A stretch of 64,000 nt of DNA from Phaeodactylum tricornutum CCAP 1055/1 (Eukaryota > Bacillariophyta > Bacillariophyceae > Surirellales > Neidiaceae): the NCBI RefSeq assembly GCF_000150955.2, contig NC_011674.1, forward strand, positions 372,001 through 436,000, written 5' to 3'. Below the pieces are notes generated by a model, which was not told where the DNA came from, did no database searches, and saw only the letters and a program-made list of their open reading frames with translations. The position numbers and the translations under genes are program-made. Each line of letters starts with the position of its first letter. Within the stretch, counting starts at the first letter, position 1. This document shows positions 54,459 through 63,477 of this stretch, piece by piece.

Positions 54459-55124
54459 ATGTCGATTATCACAGGGACTCGCTTTACCGAAAAACTCAAA
54501 GCCTCCTCGGGCGAGCAGTGGAACCGCGTGGTTACGCACAGATTTACAAAGGAACTTGCCGCAGGGACAATCGATCGGGAAGTGCTGAAAAAGTATCTAG
54601 TCCAAGACCATCGTTTTCTCGACGATTTCGTTGTTCTCTTGGCGTCGATCGTGGCCAACGCTCGCAGCCTAAGCGATCGCATCCCGGCCTGTCAATTTCT
54701 TGCCCTCATTACAGCAAAAGAAAACACGTATTTTGAAAGATGCTTTGAAAGCATGAACTGTTCCTCAGAAGAACGGAAAACGATTCCCGACGCTGCGTGT
54801 ACGACCGGATTTTGCAATCTTATGCGGCAGGTCGCCCAAAACGGCACTCTGGGCGAAATGCTGTCGGTGATCGTGGTATGCGAATGGACATATATGTCGT
54901 GGGCAGACTTGGTGAAGGATGTGACTGTTCGTGAGGACTTCACTACTTATGAGTGGGTGGACTTGCATTCCGGTCCTGAATTTGAAGGGGTTGTATCGTA
55001 TCTTCGGCAACTGCTTGACACTGAAGGGAATATGATTGACGATGCAGAAAAGGAAAAGTGCAAAGCACGGTTCTTACAGGCTATGCAGCTCGAAGAGGAT
55101 TTCTTTGACTTTGCGTATACTTAA
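54459..55124 (+). CDS. TenA-family thiaminase II / thiamin salvage enzyme
   Basis: A 221-residue all-helical protein of the TENA/THI-4 family, matching the usual length of about 220. Typical marks are KYLVQDHRFLDDFVVLLASI near residue 45 (conserved Asp), ITAKENTYFERCFESM near 85, VVCEWTYMSWADL near 150 with the family Cys in CxWxY, and LEEDFFDFAY at the C-terminus with the catalytic-pair Glu. TenA_C proteins hydrolyse aminopyrimidines from thiamin breakdown. Diatoms often need or recycle thiamin precursors, so salvage is a fitting role. The frame is open to 54309; the ATG at 54459 (MSIITGTRFTEKLK) gives the family start and no targeting signal. Confidence 0.88.
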   Translation: MSIITGTRFTEKLKASSGEQWNRVVTHRFTKELAAGTIDREVLKKYLVQDHRFLDDFVVLLASIVANARSLSDRIPACQFLALITAKENTYFERCFESMNCSSEERKTIPDAACTTGFCNLMRQVAQNGTLGEMLSVIVVCEWTYMSWADLVKDVTVREDFTTYEWVDLHSGPEFEGVVSYLRQLLDTEGNMIDDAEKEKCKARFLQAMQLEEDFFDFAYT

Positions 55125-55172
55125 TGACTAGCTCTTATAGCTGGCAATCAGACATGTGTTCACTGTATGTAG

Positions 55173-56318
55173 CTACAAGTCAGCCGTCTTTTGATCTAGT
55201 TCCCGTTGTTCCAGGAGACGTCGTTTGGCAATGCGAGCCTTGCGCTCCTTTTCCTTTTCTTCAAAGAAAGGATTCTTGCCCACGCCGTACATGGGACAGT
55301 CAGCGCACCCACGTGTTGGACAATTGCTGCACCGGCTGCCCGAGTTCCCTGAAATGTTTTGGGGAGCCGTAAATTGACCTCCTCCGACTCGATGGGAAGG
55401 TGCAGCACTGCCTTCGGCCTGTGATACTAAGCGAGCCTTAAAGTTGATGTTCTGACCGCGGCGGTCTTTCTCTAGCGCAACTAGTTCGTCGTATGGAACG
55501 TAATGAATGCAATCCACAGGACAGGTCTCAATGGCAACCTGAATCGTTTCTTGATCGTCACCCCACTGTTGAAAAACACGAGCTCGACCATGCTCTTGAT
55601 GCATGAAGAACGTTGATTGGGCAATCATGGCACAATTCGTGCAACCAATACAGGAATGCTCGTCAACGTATACCATTTGTGTACGTAAGGGTTCGCCTGT
55701 TTCTTCATCCTTCTCAACCGTACTATGCGATTCCACCGTTTGCAAGTCCACTTCATCAAGATAGGATGTTTCTCGGTACGCTTGCATACCCTGTACTTCG
55801 TCAGAGTCTTCAAGACTGGCATCGGTCGCAACGCCTAAAACAGACGCAATGAGAGATGACTCGAAGCCCCATTCTTGCATTTGTCGGGCCTTATCGGCAC
55901 GCTCCGCTTCCTGGATATTAAATTCCACTTCTTCCGCCGAAAGTTCGGCAAGTACCTTCAGCCAAGCTTCTGAAGCATCTTCTTCTTCTACTAGAGCAGA
56001 CGTATTGTCGGATGGGGACTTGTCGATCGAGTCGTCATCTTCATTGCTTGGTTCGAAAGTACTCCAGAAAGAACCATCCTGTTTGTTCAACAAGGCTTCT
56101 TGCCAGTCTGGTTGATCCGCAAGATTCATATCGTCGTTTGCTCTCCATTTATTTGAGTCAAGATTGTCGGAATCCTTCCATTCGGCAAACAGCAGTGTTC
56201 GGCTTAACGGCGAATGGTATCTTGTGACTGATGCCGTCGACACCATTTGAAAAGCTTCCGCCTCGAAGTTCCAATGGCAGGCCGTCGCGAGAAAGGCGGT
56301 GGTCACCTTTCGTTTCAT
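55173..56318 (-). CDS. Plastid-targeted 4Fe-4S ferredoxin-like protein
   Basis: From MKRKVTTAFLATACHW the product is 381 residues. The N-terminal hydrophobic stretch ends EAEAFQMVS, a diatom-type plastid cleavage context. An acidic helical region (Glu/Asp/Ser-rich) runs to about residue 185. A bacterial-type ferredoxin domain follows with HSCIGCTNCAMIAQSTFF and IETCPVDCIHYV, i.e. CxxCxxC...C plus CP. A second Cys cluster (RCSNCPTRGCADCPMYGVG) near residue 340 may bind zinc or another cluster. Plant and algal plastids have related ferredoxin-like proteins, some fused to DnaJ, of poorly known function. Electron transfer is inferred. The frame is open to 56456, but the start at 56318 gives the signal peptide. 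Confidence 0.85.
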   Translation of the reverse strand: MKRKVTTAFLATACHWNFEAEAFQMVSTASVTRYHSPLSRTLLFAEWKDSDNLDSNKWRANDDMNLADQPDWQEALLNKQDGSFWSTFEPSNEDDDSIDKSPSDNTSALVEEEDASEAWLKVLAELSAEEVEFNIQEAERADKARQMQEWGFESSLIASVLGVATDASLEDSDEVQGMQAYRETSYLDEVDLQTVESHSTVEKDEETGEPLRTQMVYVDEHSCIGCTNCAMIAQSTFFMHQEHGRARVFQQWGDDQETIQVAIETCPVDCIHYVPYDELVALEKDRRGQNINFKARLVSQAEGSAAPSHRVGGGQFTAPQNISGNSGSRCSNCPTRGCADCPMYGVGKNPFFEEKEKERKARIAKRRLLEQRELDQKTADL

Positions 56319-56831
56319 GGTTCCACAAGACTCTACAGGACGTAAATCGTCTAGCTTTCTCGTCCGTGCAAAACGTGCGTTACGGAAGGCTGCTCCGTTA
56401 CTCTCCTGGTGCGCCTCTACCTTGGCGCCATGGTCACGATAGAGCACGTGTACCAAAGGAAACGGATCGTCAATAGTCCAGCGGGATTGCGTAGGAAGCT
56501 TGATCAGAAATTCTTCCGAAAGCTGACGTCAGCTTCACTCAGACATTTTCCTGTTTCACCATCCGGGTTTCACTGTCAATCTTGGTAATATTTCTCTTTG
56601 TCGCAAAAGACGACGATGGACGTGCCTTGCCGCAAAGCAACCCAAAAGACACGACGACGGACTGACCGTTAGCACCCAACAGTGGACAAAATGACCATGA
56701 AAGTTGTGATATGCAATGCGCCTTTTGATACGAGACAATACGACGCGGTTGATGAAACCCAAGAAACGCCTTCATCATTTACGTCACCGTATTTCGTCTA
56801 TTACACTTAAGTAGTTACGGTAACTTGGAGC
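56319..56831. promoter_or_regulatory. Divergent promoter region with a CRE-like palindrome
   Basis: Upstream of the ferredoxin-like gene (leftward) and SRPRB gene (rightward). The perfect 14-bp palindrome AGCTGACGTCAGCT lies at 56521-56534. TGACGT elements are known CO2/cAMP-responsive sites bound by bZIP factors in P. tricornutum. No gene is seen. Confidence 0.55.
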
Positions 56832-57776
56832 ATGTCGAGCGAAAGAGCCGCCACCAAACGGCCCGAAATGCCATCCAATCGACCCAGATCACGCTTTGCC
56901 AATCTACCGCAAACCACGATTCGCAAAGCGATCACCCCGTATCTTCCACCACCAGTAATACAAGCTATAGAAAGGATTGACCCGAAGCTTGAACCCTTTG
57001 TTGAACCGGAAGCGACGCTTACACTCACTGTTACCTTCTTGTTGGCCTGGACCGTCTTTCTACTCCTTCGATTTGTAACGTCTCGCATTACGGGTTCCGG
57101 TCGGGCGATTGCTGACGAAGACGAAGATAACGTGCTATCGCCAAAGCAAACAGAGACGACACAGCATTACGAAGAGACAGTTCTTCTCTGTGGACCACCC
57201 GGAGCTGGCAAAACGCGCTTGTTCTATCAACTCTGTTTTGGGGAATCGAACTTGCCGACTGTTCAGAGCATCAAAGCAAACGTTGGCATTACTTTACAAA
57301 ACGAACACGGACCTTCAATCCGGTATATGGACTGGCCGGGTCATGCGCCATTGTCCGATGACGCTTTGCAGCCAATTTTGAAAGACAAGCCGCGAATCGT
57401 TCTCGTCCTGGACTCAACCCAACCCGTTGCATCTGCGGCCGACACCCTGTTCAATTTGCTCGCTTATGTGCACAGGCAAGGGCGTCGTCAAATGCAGAAA
57501 CCCCTGATCTTTGTTGCCTGTCACAAGAGCGACATCTCCAAGGCAAAAAACTCCAAACGAGTAAAGATTCAAATACGGAGTGAACTGGAACGCCTGTTGA
57601 AGGTGCACTCATCCGATACTCCAGCTACACCGCTGTGGTGGCCATCAGGGGAACCCTTGGAACTGGACGAGCTGAGCTTTTGTGACCTGCACTTCACTGC
57701 GACCAACTGTGAAGGGGAAGGTTCCCCTGAGCTGGTCGCTTTCACTTGCACCGGAAACGTTCCTGATGTTGCATAA
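56832..57776 (+). CDS. SRPRB: Signal recognition particle receptor beta subunit
   Basis: A 314-residue protein. A membrane helix lies near residues 62-84 (LTLTVTFLLAWTVFLLLRFV). The G domain follows with P-loop LCGPPGAGKTRLFYQL near 120, then SIKANVGITL (switch I region), MDWPGHAPL as DxxGH (switch II), VLVLDSTQPV and FVACHKSDISKAKNSKRVK, where HKSD replaces NKxD. This layout matches SRPRB, which anchors SRP receptor alpha at the ER and regulates cotranslational translocation. An N-terminal basic tail of about 60 residues precedes the helix, longer than in yeast. The last segment (DLHFTATNCEGEG) fits the family C-terminus. Confidence 0.92.
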   Translation: MSSERAATKRPEMPSNRPRSRFANLPQTTIRKAITPYLPPPVIQAIERIDPKLEPFVEPEATLTLTVTFLLAWTVFLLLRFVTSRITGSGRAIADEDEDNVLSPKQTETTQHYEETVLLCGPPGAGKTRLFYQLCFGESNLPTVQSIKANVGITLQNEHGPSIRYMDWPGHAPLSDDALQPILKDKPRIVLVLDSTQPVASAADTLFNLLAYVHRQGRRQMQKPLIFVACHKSDISKAKNSKRVKIQIRSELERLLKVHSSDTPATPLWWPSGEPLELDELSFCDLHFTATNCEGEGSPELVAFTCTGNVPDVA

Positions 57777-57935
57777 AGCGGACTACCTTCTTTGTTGGAG
57801 ACAGTGTATTTGCTAATGCCGCGATCTCGTATTGACTTTTATTATAGCTGTAGGTTTTTCCCACTTTTGTCCATTTTCGCTCCCTCTCTCTGCCGGCTTG
57901 TTGGCATTTTTGAATAAACTAAAAAAGCGCATGGT

Positions 57936-58976
57936 CTACTTTACAATATACGACCAGGTGCGAGGCTCCGTTTTGTATAAAGTGACACACAATTCACGAC
58001 CAATGCCTTCATCCTGTAAAGTAAAAGTGCATTCATCTGGCGGTATCGGGTCAAAAACAGACCCTTGCAGTAACACCTGGCCAGCCACGGTAACTTTGAG
58101 CCTCAATCTACCAAAATTGAGCTTGCAATATTTCGACTTGGTTCCACTAGACACAGGAAATTTCAATTCTACTTCCGTATCTGTTTGCGTCCAGGTTCCC
58201 CATGTTTCTTGTACTGGTGGAGCCCCATTCAGCCCGAACAAGGAATTAGTTTCCGACCCTGGCATACCGTCGATAGCTTGCACTTTGTTGCCGTTACCTT
58301 GCATTGCGAATTGTTGTTGCGTCACCAAGTTCGAGAGAGACGACGCGGCTTTCGTCCCCGACCCTCCGCCACCCCCCTGACCGCGTGCCGCACGACACCA
58401 GTCGGCGCCGGGATCCGCGTCTGCGGGCAAAAAATCAATGCGGGCCCAAACATCAGTGTTTTCATTGTCCAACGCACGTCCCACAAAGGCGTCGCCGTAT
58501 ACACCACCGTCGACCGCTGCGTGTCCGCACGCAGTCATCAACGCCGTTGCTCGTCCGTTCTGCGGCAGGCCGTGCTGTTTGGCACTGTCCGCCGAGTACA
58601 TGCTGACTGCTTTAAAATTGTTACCGGCGCATGGTACTGTCAAGGCCATTATGTCGCACGAAGGCTGGGCCTGCGACTTGTATACCATATCCAGTACAGA
58701 TTTGTCATCCATATTTTTCAGTCGGTCCGTCAAATCGGGCGATGAGTCAAGTTGTAGACGAATTTGATCAGCCAGTGCCTTCCGCTCCTCTGGTCCGGCC
58801 TCTTCCATTTTTTGCGCTCTCGCCCTTGATCCTGTGAGATCGTGAAAGAAATTCTTTGCATTTTTGACGAGCAGATCGTTCTCCAACCCTCCAGACTTGT
58901 CGGCCGAACATATCTTGATAGGCTGGGAAGCGTCCGCTGGGATGAGCACGTATTGGAAGGATCCGGAGAGTGACAT
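57936..58976 (-). CDS. CS-domain protein (p23/NudC-like)
   Basis: A 346-residue single-exon protein. The N-terminal 230 residues have no domain I can name but begin SLSGSFQYVLIPADASQPIK and include two segments with Cys, PSCDIMALTVPCAGNNF and DWCRAARGQGGGGG. The C-terminal 90 residues form a CS domain: TWTQTDTEVELKFPV, LRLKVTVAGQVLLQGSVFD, ECTFTLQDEGIGRELCVTLY and ending TWSYIVK. CS domains occur in p23 and NudC co-chaperones. A chaperone or adaptor role is a family-level guess. A TGACTGTGA site lies 18 bp before the start codon. The stop faces the SRPRB stop at 159 bp. Confidence 0.85.
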   Translation of the reverse strand: MSLSGSFQYVLIPADASQPIKICSADKSGGLENDLLVKNAKNFFHDLTGSRARAQKMEEAGPEERKALADQIRLQLDSSPDLTDRLKNMDDKSVLDMVYKSQAQPSCDIMALTVPCAGNNFKAVSMYSADSAKQHGLPQNGRATALMTACGHAAVDGGVYGDAFVGRALDNENTDVWARIDFLPADADPGADWCRAARGQGGGGGSGTKAASSLSNLVTQQQFAMQGNGNKVQAIDGMPGSETNSLFGLNGAPPVQETWGTWTQTDTEVELKFPVSSGTKSKYCKLNFGRLRLKVTVAGQVLLQGSVFDPIPPDECTFTLQDEGIGRELCVTLYKTEPRTWSYIVK

Positions 58977-59496
58977 GATCTATTCCGTATCCCTGACTGT
59001 GAGGTTGCAGATCCTCTTCGTTATTGATTTAGTTCGCTGCTCTGTAGAAGACGGCTACGCAAAAGGAGAGGTCTAGTTCACAGCCATGAAGCTGTGTTTA
59101 CGATCACTGCCTGTAATACGATCTATCAGCGTGGATGTTTCAGCGCTATGAAAAACTACACATTTACTGACTGTTCGTCTTCCAGATGTGATTCACTTCT
59201 CCTAGTGACTCAATTTGAGGTTGCTATTAGAGTTAGTAATTACAATTACCTGTAACATGATGACGTCTCACTCCTGTATGCTAACATAAGCATATTTTCG
59301 AAAGATGATTCCCACGCATGTGTGACAGCGAAATATAAAACAGAAACAATTGTACTGTCAAACCATCGGTTTGGCATGTGTACTGACTGGGAGCGAGCTT
59401 CTTTGACGTATGGGTGGATTTGATAAAATCCGGTTTGTTTGTGAATGTCGACCAACAAATGCAGTCGACTTGCGCTGTAAGGCGACTTAAATCTGT
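58977..59496. other. Intergenic; upstream of CS gene and 3' flank of H2A copy 2
   Basis: TGACTGTGA at 58994-59002 is immediately upstream of the CS gene. A GTTAGTAATTACAATTACCTG stretch lies near 59230, and the H2A 3' flank covers about 59395-59496. No other gene is seen. Confidence 0.6.
59418..59433 (-). promoter_or_regulatory. Histone mRNA 3' stem-loop of H2A copy 2
   Basis: Same 16 bases as copy 1 on the minus strand (GGATTTTATCAAATCC), 64 bases past the stop, with the same ACCCA flank. Confidence 0.8.
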
Positions 59497-59877
59497 TTAT
59501 TTGGTAGGTCCGCTCTTCTTGGGAAGAAGAATAGCGTGAATGTTGGGCAAGACACCACCGGCAGCAATGGTGACACCTCCGAGAAGCTTGTTCAACTCCT
59601 CGTCATTCTTGACGGCAAGAGTGATGTGACGGGGAACGATACGGCTCTTCTTGTTGTCACGGGCGGCGTTGCCGGCAAGTTCGAGAATCTCGGCGCAAAG
59701 GTACTCGAGCACAGCCGCGAGGTAGACAGGAGCGCCAGCTCCCATACGAGTGGCGTACTTGCCCTGACGGAGGTAACGTCCGATACGACCGACGGGGAAT
59801 TGAAGCCCAGCCTTGGCGGAGGCAGTGGTGGATTTCTTATCACCACGGCCGCCCTTTCCTTTTCCTTTTCCAGACAT
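59497..59877 (-). CDS. H2A: Histone H2A (copy 2)
   Basis: Encodes the same 126-residue H2A as copy 1, with only scattered silent base differences. It stands head to head with H2B, starts 381 bp apart, the classic H2A/H2B arrangement, so both are probably co-regulated in S phase. It is intronless. The 3' flank up to about 100 bp past the stop is nearly identical to that of copy 1, including the stem-loop; the 5' flank is unrelated. The pair therefore arose by a duplication that did not carry the promoter, or is kept alike by gene conversion. Confidence 0.98.
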   Translation of the reverse strand: MSGKGKGKGGRGDKKSTTASAKAGLQFPVGRIGRYLRQGKYATRMGAGAPVYLAAVLEYLCAEILELAGNAARDNKKSRIVPRHITLAVKNDEELNKLLGGVTIAAGGVLPNIHAILLPKKSGPTK

Positions 59878-60258
59878 GATTGATGTAGATGATTCTTTGA
59901 AACGCTAAAATTCAAGTGCTGCAACGATTTTGTGAGAGCTTCCAAACTCGCAGCCGGCCAAGAAATCCGGCGCAGAGAACAATTTCGACTGTGACCCGAT
60001 TGTGTAGAACCACTACGAGAGTTACGTATTTTCAACCGCGCCAAGTTCGACAAGACGGACCGACGAACGGACCCAATTCTTGTCATTTCGAAAGCAACGG
60101 CGCGTATCGTGTAGAAACGATGTTGAATGAGTACTACTGTGTATAATCTACGCTTGTCTGGTACAATTTAAACATGTTCGGCAGGGAAGGCATTCCCGTC
60201 CGCAACATCTGATGACACAAAACTGATAGAAGTATCTCTTTGAACAACATTCGTCAAG
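59878..60258. promoter_or_regulatory. Bidirectional H2A/H2B promoter
   Basis: 381 bp between the two divergent start codons. A CGACTGTGAC site related to the recurrent 9-mer lies near 59987. No gene is seen. Confidence 0.7.
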
Positions 60259-60609
60259 ATGGCCAAGACACCCTCCAAGCAATCCGCCAAGGCGCCGAAG
60301 AAGGCCGCCACCGGCACCAAATCCAAGAAGCGTACGGAAACATACAGTTCTTACATCTACAAGGTCTTGAAGCAGGTTCACCCGGACACAGGTATCTCCA
60401 AGAAGGGCATGTCCATTATGAACTCCTTCATCAACGATATTTTTGAGCGTATTGCTACCGAAGCTGGTAAGCTCGCCACATACAACAAGAAGGCAACGCT
60501 CAGCAGTCGTGAAATCCAGACCGCCGTCCGTCTCATGCTTCCCGGTGAACTCGCCAAGCACGCCGTCTCTGAGGGAACGAAGGCGGTCACTAAGTTCTCT
60601 AGCTCTTAA
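60259..60609 (+). CDS. H2B: Histone H2B
   Basis: A 116-residue canonical H2B. The Lys-rich N-terminus [19 protein letters not shown] leads into the fold at [20 protein letters not shown], then [18 protein letters not shown], the H2B signature region [20 protein letters not shown], and the ending [16 protein letters not shown]. It includes the C-terminal Lys that is ubiquitinated in other eukaryotes (GTKAVTKF). Intronless. Partner of the divergent H2A. A related but not identical stem-loop lies 70 bases past the stop. Confidence 0.98.
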   Translation: MAKTPSKQSAKAPKKAATGTKSKKRTETYSSYIYKVLKQVHPDTGISKKGMSIMNSFINDIFERIATEAGKLATYNKKATLSSREIQTAVRLMLPGELAKHAVSEGTKAVTKFSSS

Positions 60610-61118
60610 ATGCTCATATTCTGACATGCATTCACTGACAATGTATGCTGTGAAACGAGAGAAACACACAAACAAACCGGATTTTTTAAAATCCACCCCT
60701 TCAATCAAAGTAAAAACGCTTCTTTGGCTGCCGCGTAACGTTGTGAACCGATCTCGCACAGAGCACCGCACCGCTCCAATTAATGTATGCTGGTACATAT
60801 GGTTGCGGTAGACAACATTTTTTAAAAACCATTTCCATTGATAGTCTTTTGATTAGTACACCCCTCAGTCAGCAGAAAGTGGAACAAACACCAGATTTCT
60901 ATTTTGTCTTCGCATAGGAGATACGATAGTATTAGTTAGACGACCAACAGGCAGACGTTACTTCTATATACGGTATGGGAATCGAATACTCTTCTGACAG
61001 AGAATCTCAAATTTACTGTTGACAGTGAACCAGTTTTGCCAAGTGTTACTTCCATTACCCGGAATAGAATTGCACCGTACACAGTCCGTCTGCACTGTCG
61101 CATGTCAATACCTCCGAT
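60610..61118. other. H2B 3' flank and intergenic region
   Basis: Holds the H2B stem-loop in its first 90 bases. A TTTACTGTTGACAGTGAAC inverted element lies near 61013. No gene is seen. Confidence 0.6.
60679..60694 (+). promoter_or_regulatory. Histone mRNA 3' stem-loop of H2B
   Basis: GGATTTTTTAAAATCC, stem GGATTT/AAATCC with loop TTTA, preceded by AAACC and followed by ACCCC. Stem identical to the H2A versions, loop different. It supports a real, conserved element. Confidence 0.78.
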
Positions 61119-62180
61119 ATGTCGGTCGTAAATCGTTGTACGGTGGCGCGTAGAATTACGGTACACCGACCAGGATGGCTTAATGTTGTGTACGCCAAGC
61201 GGCGCTTGTCGAGTGTCGATTCTACCGCTGATGCAGCGGATGCTGCCGCTTCAAAACTGGGCCAATCCATTGCGACACTGCATCGCCCTAGACCTATCTT
61301 CCCTTGGCGGCATGACGACAACTATTTACCTCGCCTCACTCCCGGCAGTCCCGAATTCAATTCTGACATTTTACTGCCGACGAAAGGGGAAGCCTTTATG
61401 GCCTCAGTGTTTCTGAATTATTCTTTCTTGGACACATACTGGGGAAACTCCTGGAGGAAAGAACTTGCGGAAGCGTCAACATGGGCGTTTAGTCAAGGTG
61501 TTGCTGGTATTGTCTCAAATGTTTATAAGATGCCCTTCAAGTCTGTATTGACAGACTCGGGTCAGATGGATTTCTCCTTTTCGCCAAACGAAGCGGCAAC
61601 GGATGGTGAGAAGGAAGCTTCGTACTGCCCCGAAGTTGAATACATGTTGAGTAGACCGTTGCGGGATTTATATCAATCCGCGCACGAAAGTGGAAGGGAC
61701 CAGTTTCGAATTCGCTTGCAGATGCTCCCCATCCGAAGCACACTATACTCCTTGTTTTGCATTCCGTTTCTTACCCGAGAAGCAATTGGAAAAGACCCTG
61801 CGTTGTTGGATGAAATGATATCGTATCATGTGATGATGCGGACGTCTCCCATACAAGGCATTCAAGGGTTTTACGGATGGATGTTAAAACAGTTACAAAA
61901 AAATGAAGGCAATTTGTTTACAACTGTCGACTTGCAGGTTCTGGTGGAATGCGAAGAGATATTTCAAGTCCAGGATATCTCCTCGGGAAACATCTTGCAG
62001 GGATTTGAGGATGGAAAGTCTCGAAAGGTCCTTCACCTGGTTCGATTGGAAACGAACGTCCGTTCTTTTGCTGGACAAAGCTTTCCACATTTTTTGAAAC
62101 AGGAGCCTGGGAATTTTCAGATTACCGATATTGATGATCTACTGGGAACGAAGAAGTGGTATCATCGGGTCAATGGATAA
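61119..62180 (+). CDS. Unknown protein with mitochondrial-like presequence
   Basis: A 353-residue single-exon protein that I do not recognise. The first 35 residues are rich in Arg and lack acidic residues (MSVVNRCTVARRITVHRPGW, then AKRRLSS), as in a mitochondrial presequence. The rest is a soluble-looking, well-coded globular protein with FPWRHDDNYLPRLTPGSPEF, FLNYSFLDTYWGNSWRKELA and MMRTSPIQGIQGFYGWML, ending FQITDIDDLLGTKKWYHRVN. No catalytic motif is obvious. It converges on the NmrA-like gene, with 24 bp between stop codons. Confidence 0.8.
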   Translation: MSVVNRCTVARRITVHRPGWLNVVYAKRRLSSVDSTADAADAAASKLGQSIATLHRPRPIFPWRHDDNYLPRLTPGSPEFNSDILLPTKGEAFMASVFLNYSFLDTYWGNSWRKELAEASTWAFSQGVAGIVSNVYKMPFKSVLTDSGQMDFSFSPNEAATDGEKEASYCPEVEYMLSRPLRDLYQSAHESGRDQFRIRLQMLPIRSTLYSLFCIPFLTREAIGKDPALLDEMISYHVMMRTSPIQGIQGFYGWMLKQLQKNEGNLFTTVDLQVLVECEEIFQVQDISSGNILQGFEDGKSRKVLHLVRLETNVRSFAGQSFPHFLKQEPGNFQITDIDDLLGTKKWYHRVNG

Positions 62181-62204
62181 GTTATGAATCAACAGGTCCA
62201 TTCT

Positions 62205-63059
62205 CTAGTTCTGCTTGGAGTCATGCAACACAGGCATTTGAAATTTGAACTTCTCCCATAGTACTTGATCCAGAATCAGGTCCACAATACACTTGGCCAC
62301 GGTTGCTCGCGTAGTTACCCCTCCACCAAATAGCGACCCAACCGGCTTGTCGTAAAGAACGTACTCTGTAGGTTGACCATCAATTAGGTCTGTTGGACGA
62401 ATGACAACCCACTCAATCGTACCATTGCTTTGGAATTCATGAACGACTTTGGCCGCCTTTTCGTTGTCTTTCACAGGTGGAATGAGGAGTCGAAGTACTC
62501 CCAAAAGTATACGCTCCAGAACTGGCCGCGTGTCATCGGTGCCAGCGGGATGCGCGACACCGTCAGAATTCATTAGAATGAACTTTTTTGGCCGACCAGC
62601 TTTCGCGGTGGCTTTCATGGTTTCCGTCAATTTCGACGTAGCTAAAGACACCAGGCTGCGTGGCTGTCCAAAAATGCCATTGAAGTCCATGTTATGACCT
62701 AGGCAGCTTACAACAGCATCGACGCCTTCTACTTCTTGCTTTAGATCTTCGTCGCCAAGTTCAAGAATTGAGGCTTCCGTGACGACAAAATGATCGCTTG
62801 GTTGAAAATCGACCATATCAAGCATGCGTCGTCGGGATCGGACAACAACCCTGACATTGTGCCCCATCTCCAACAGTTGCTGAACAACATGCTTGCCTGT
62901 AGCGCCAGTTGCCCCGACCACAAGAACGGTAATCGGAGTGACCGCAGAAGAATCGCATTCACTCGCTCCGTGCAATTTCTCCGTTGAGACAAAGGGCAGG
63001 CGACCTATTAAAAAGGCAGCAACCAGGCCAAGGATGGCATTAAATAAGTGGTACTGCAT
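62205..63059 (-). CDS. NmrA-like/atypical SDR NAD(P)-binding protein with membrane anchor
   Basis: From MQYHLFNAILGLVAAFL the product is 284 residues. The N-terminus is a signal or anchor segment. The Rossmann motif VLVVGATGATGKHVVQQLLE (GxxGxxG) is at about residues 37-60, followed by NVRVVVRSRRRM with Arg residues suited to NADP(H), DAVVSCLGHN and KFILMNSDGVAHP. The Tyr-Lys pair of classical SDRs is not seen, so this is an atypical SDR of the NmrA/HSCARG or complex-I NDUFA9-like group. It may be an oxidoreductase or a redox sensor. The frame is open to 63200 (MRILARQQ...), an alternative start that adds 47 residues. Confidence 0.85.
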   Translation of the reverse strand: MQYHLFNAILGLVAAFLIGRLPFVSTEKLHGASECDSSAVTPITVLVVGATGATGKHVVQQLLEMGHNVRVVVRSRRRMLDMVDFQPSDHFVVTEASILELGDEDLKQEVEGVDAVVSCLGHNMDFNGIFGQPRSLVSLATSKLTETMKATAKAGRPKKFILMNSDGVAHPAGTDDTRPVLERILLGVLRLLIPPVKDNEKAAKVVHEFQSNGTIEWVVIRPTDLIDGQPTEYVLYDKPVGSLFGGGVTTRATVAKCIVDLILDQVLWEKFKFQMPVLHDSKQN

Positions 63060-63477
63060 CTTCTTTGATCTGTTCAAATCTTTGCTCTTTTCCCGTGATC
63101 GCGTCGTGCGATAGAACATGGATTCGCAAAAATCGGGTTGTTTTCCGTCAGGCGTGCGACAGTAGTTTTCCACAACTTGTTGACGTGCCAAAATTCTCAC
63201 GAGGGACTTGTTCCAGCAACTTCGTTTTGGGCGCGCAACAAGATGGAGAAAATCACTTCACAGAGCTAATCGGGAAATTGCGCAAAATCTTCCTCTGTTT
63301 ACCGTGCTTATGTATGGAGCTGACACGAGCCGATGAATTTACCCAAGTCTCCGTGTTCCGGAATTGCTGTCCATCGGAGTATTTAGCCGAACCGAAACAT
63401 CCTTATTTTGCTAGCTCGAAGTGCCAAATGTTCTAAAATCTGAAGAAACGTCTCTCTCTCCAGAACCTTCCGGGAGC
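63060..63477. promoter_or_regulatory. Divergent intergenic region
   Basis: Shared upstream region of the NmrA-like gene and the YaaA-family gene. It may include extra N-terminal codons of the former (to 63200). No further gene is seen. Confidence 0.5.
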
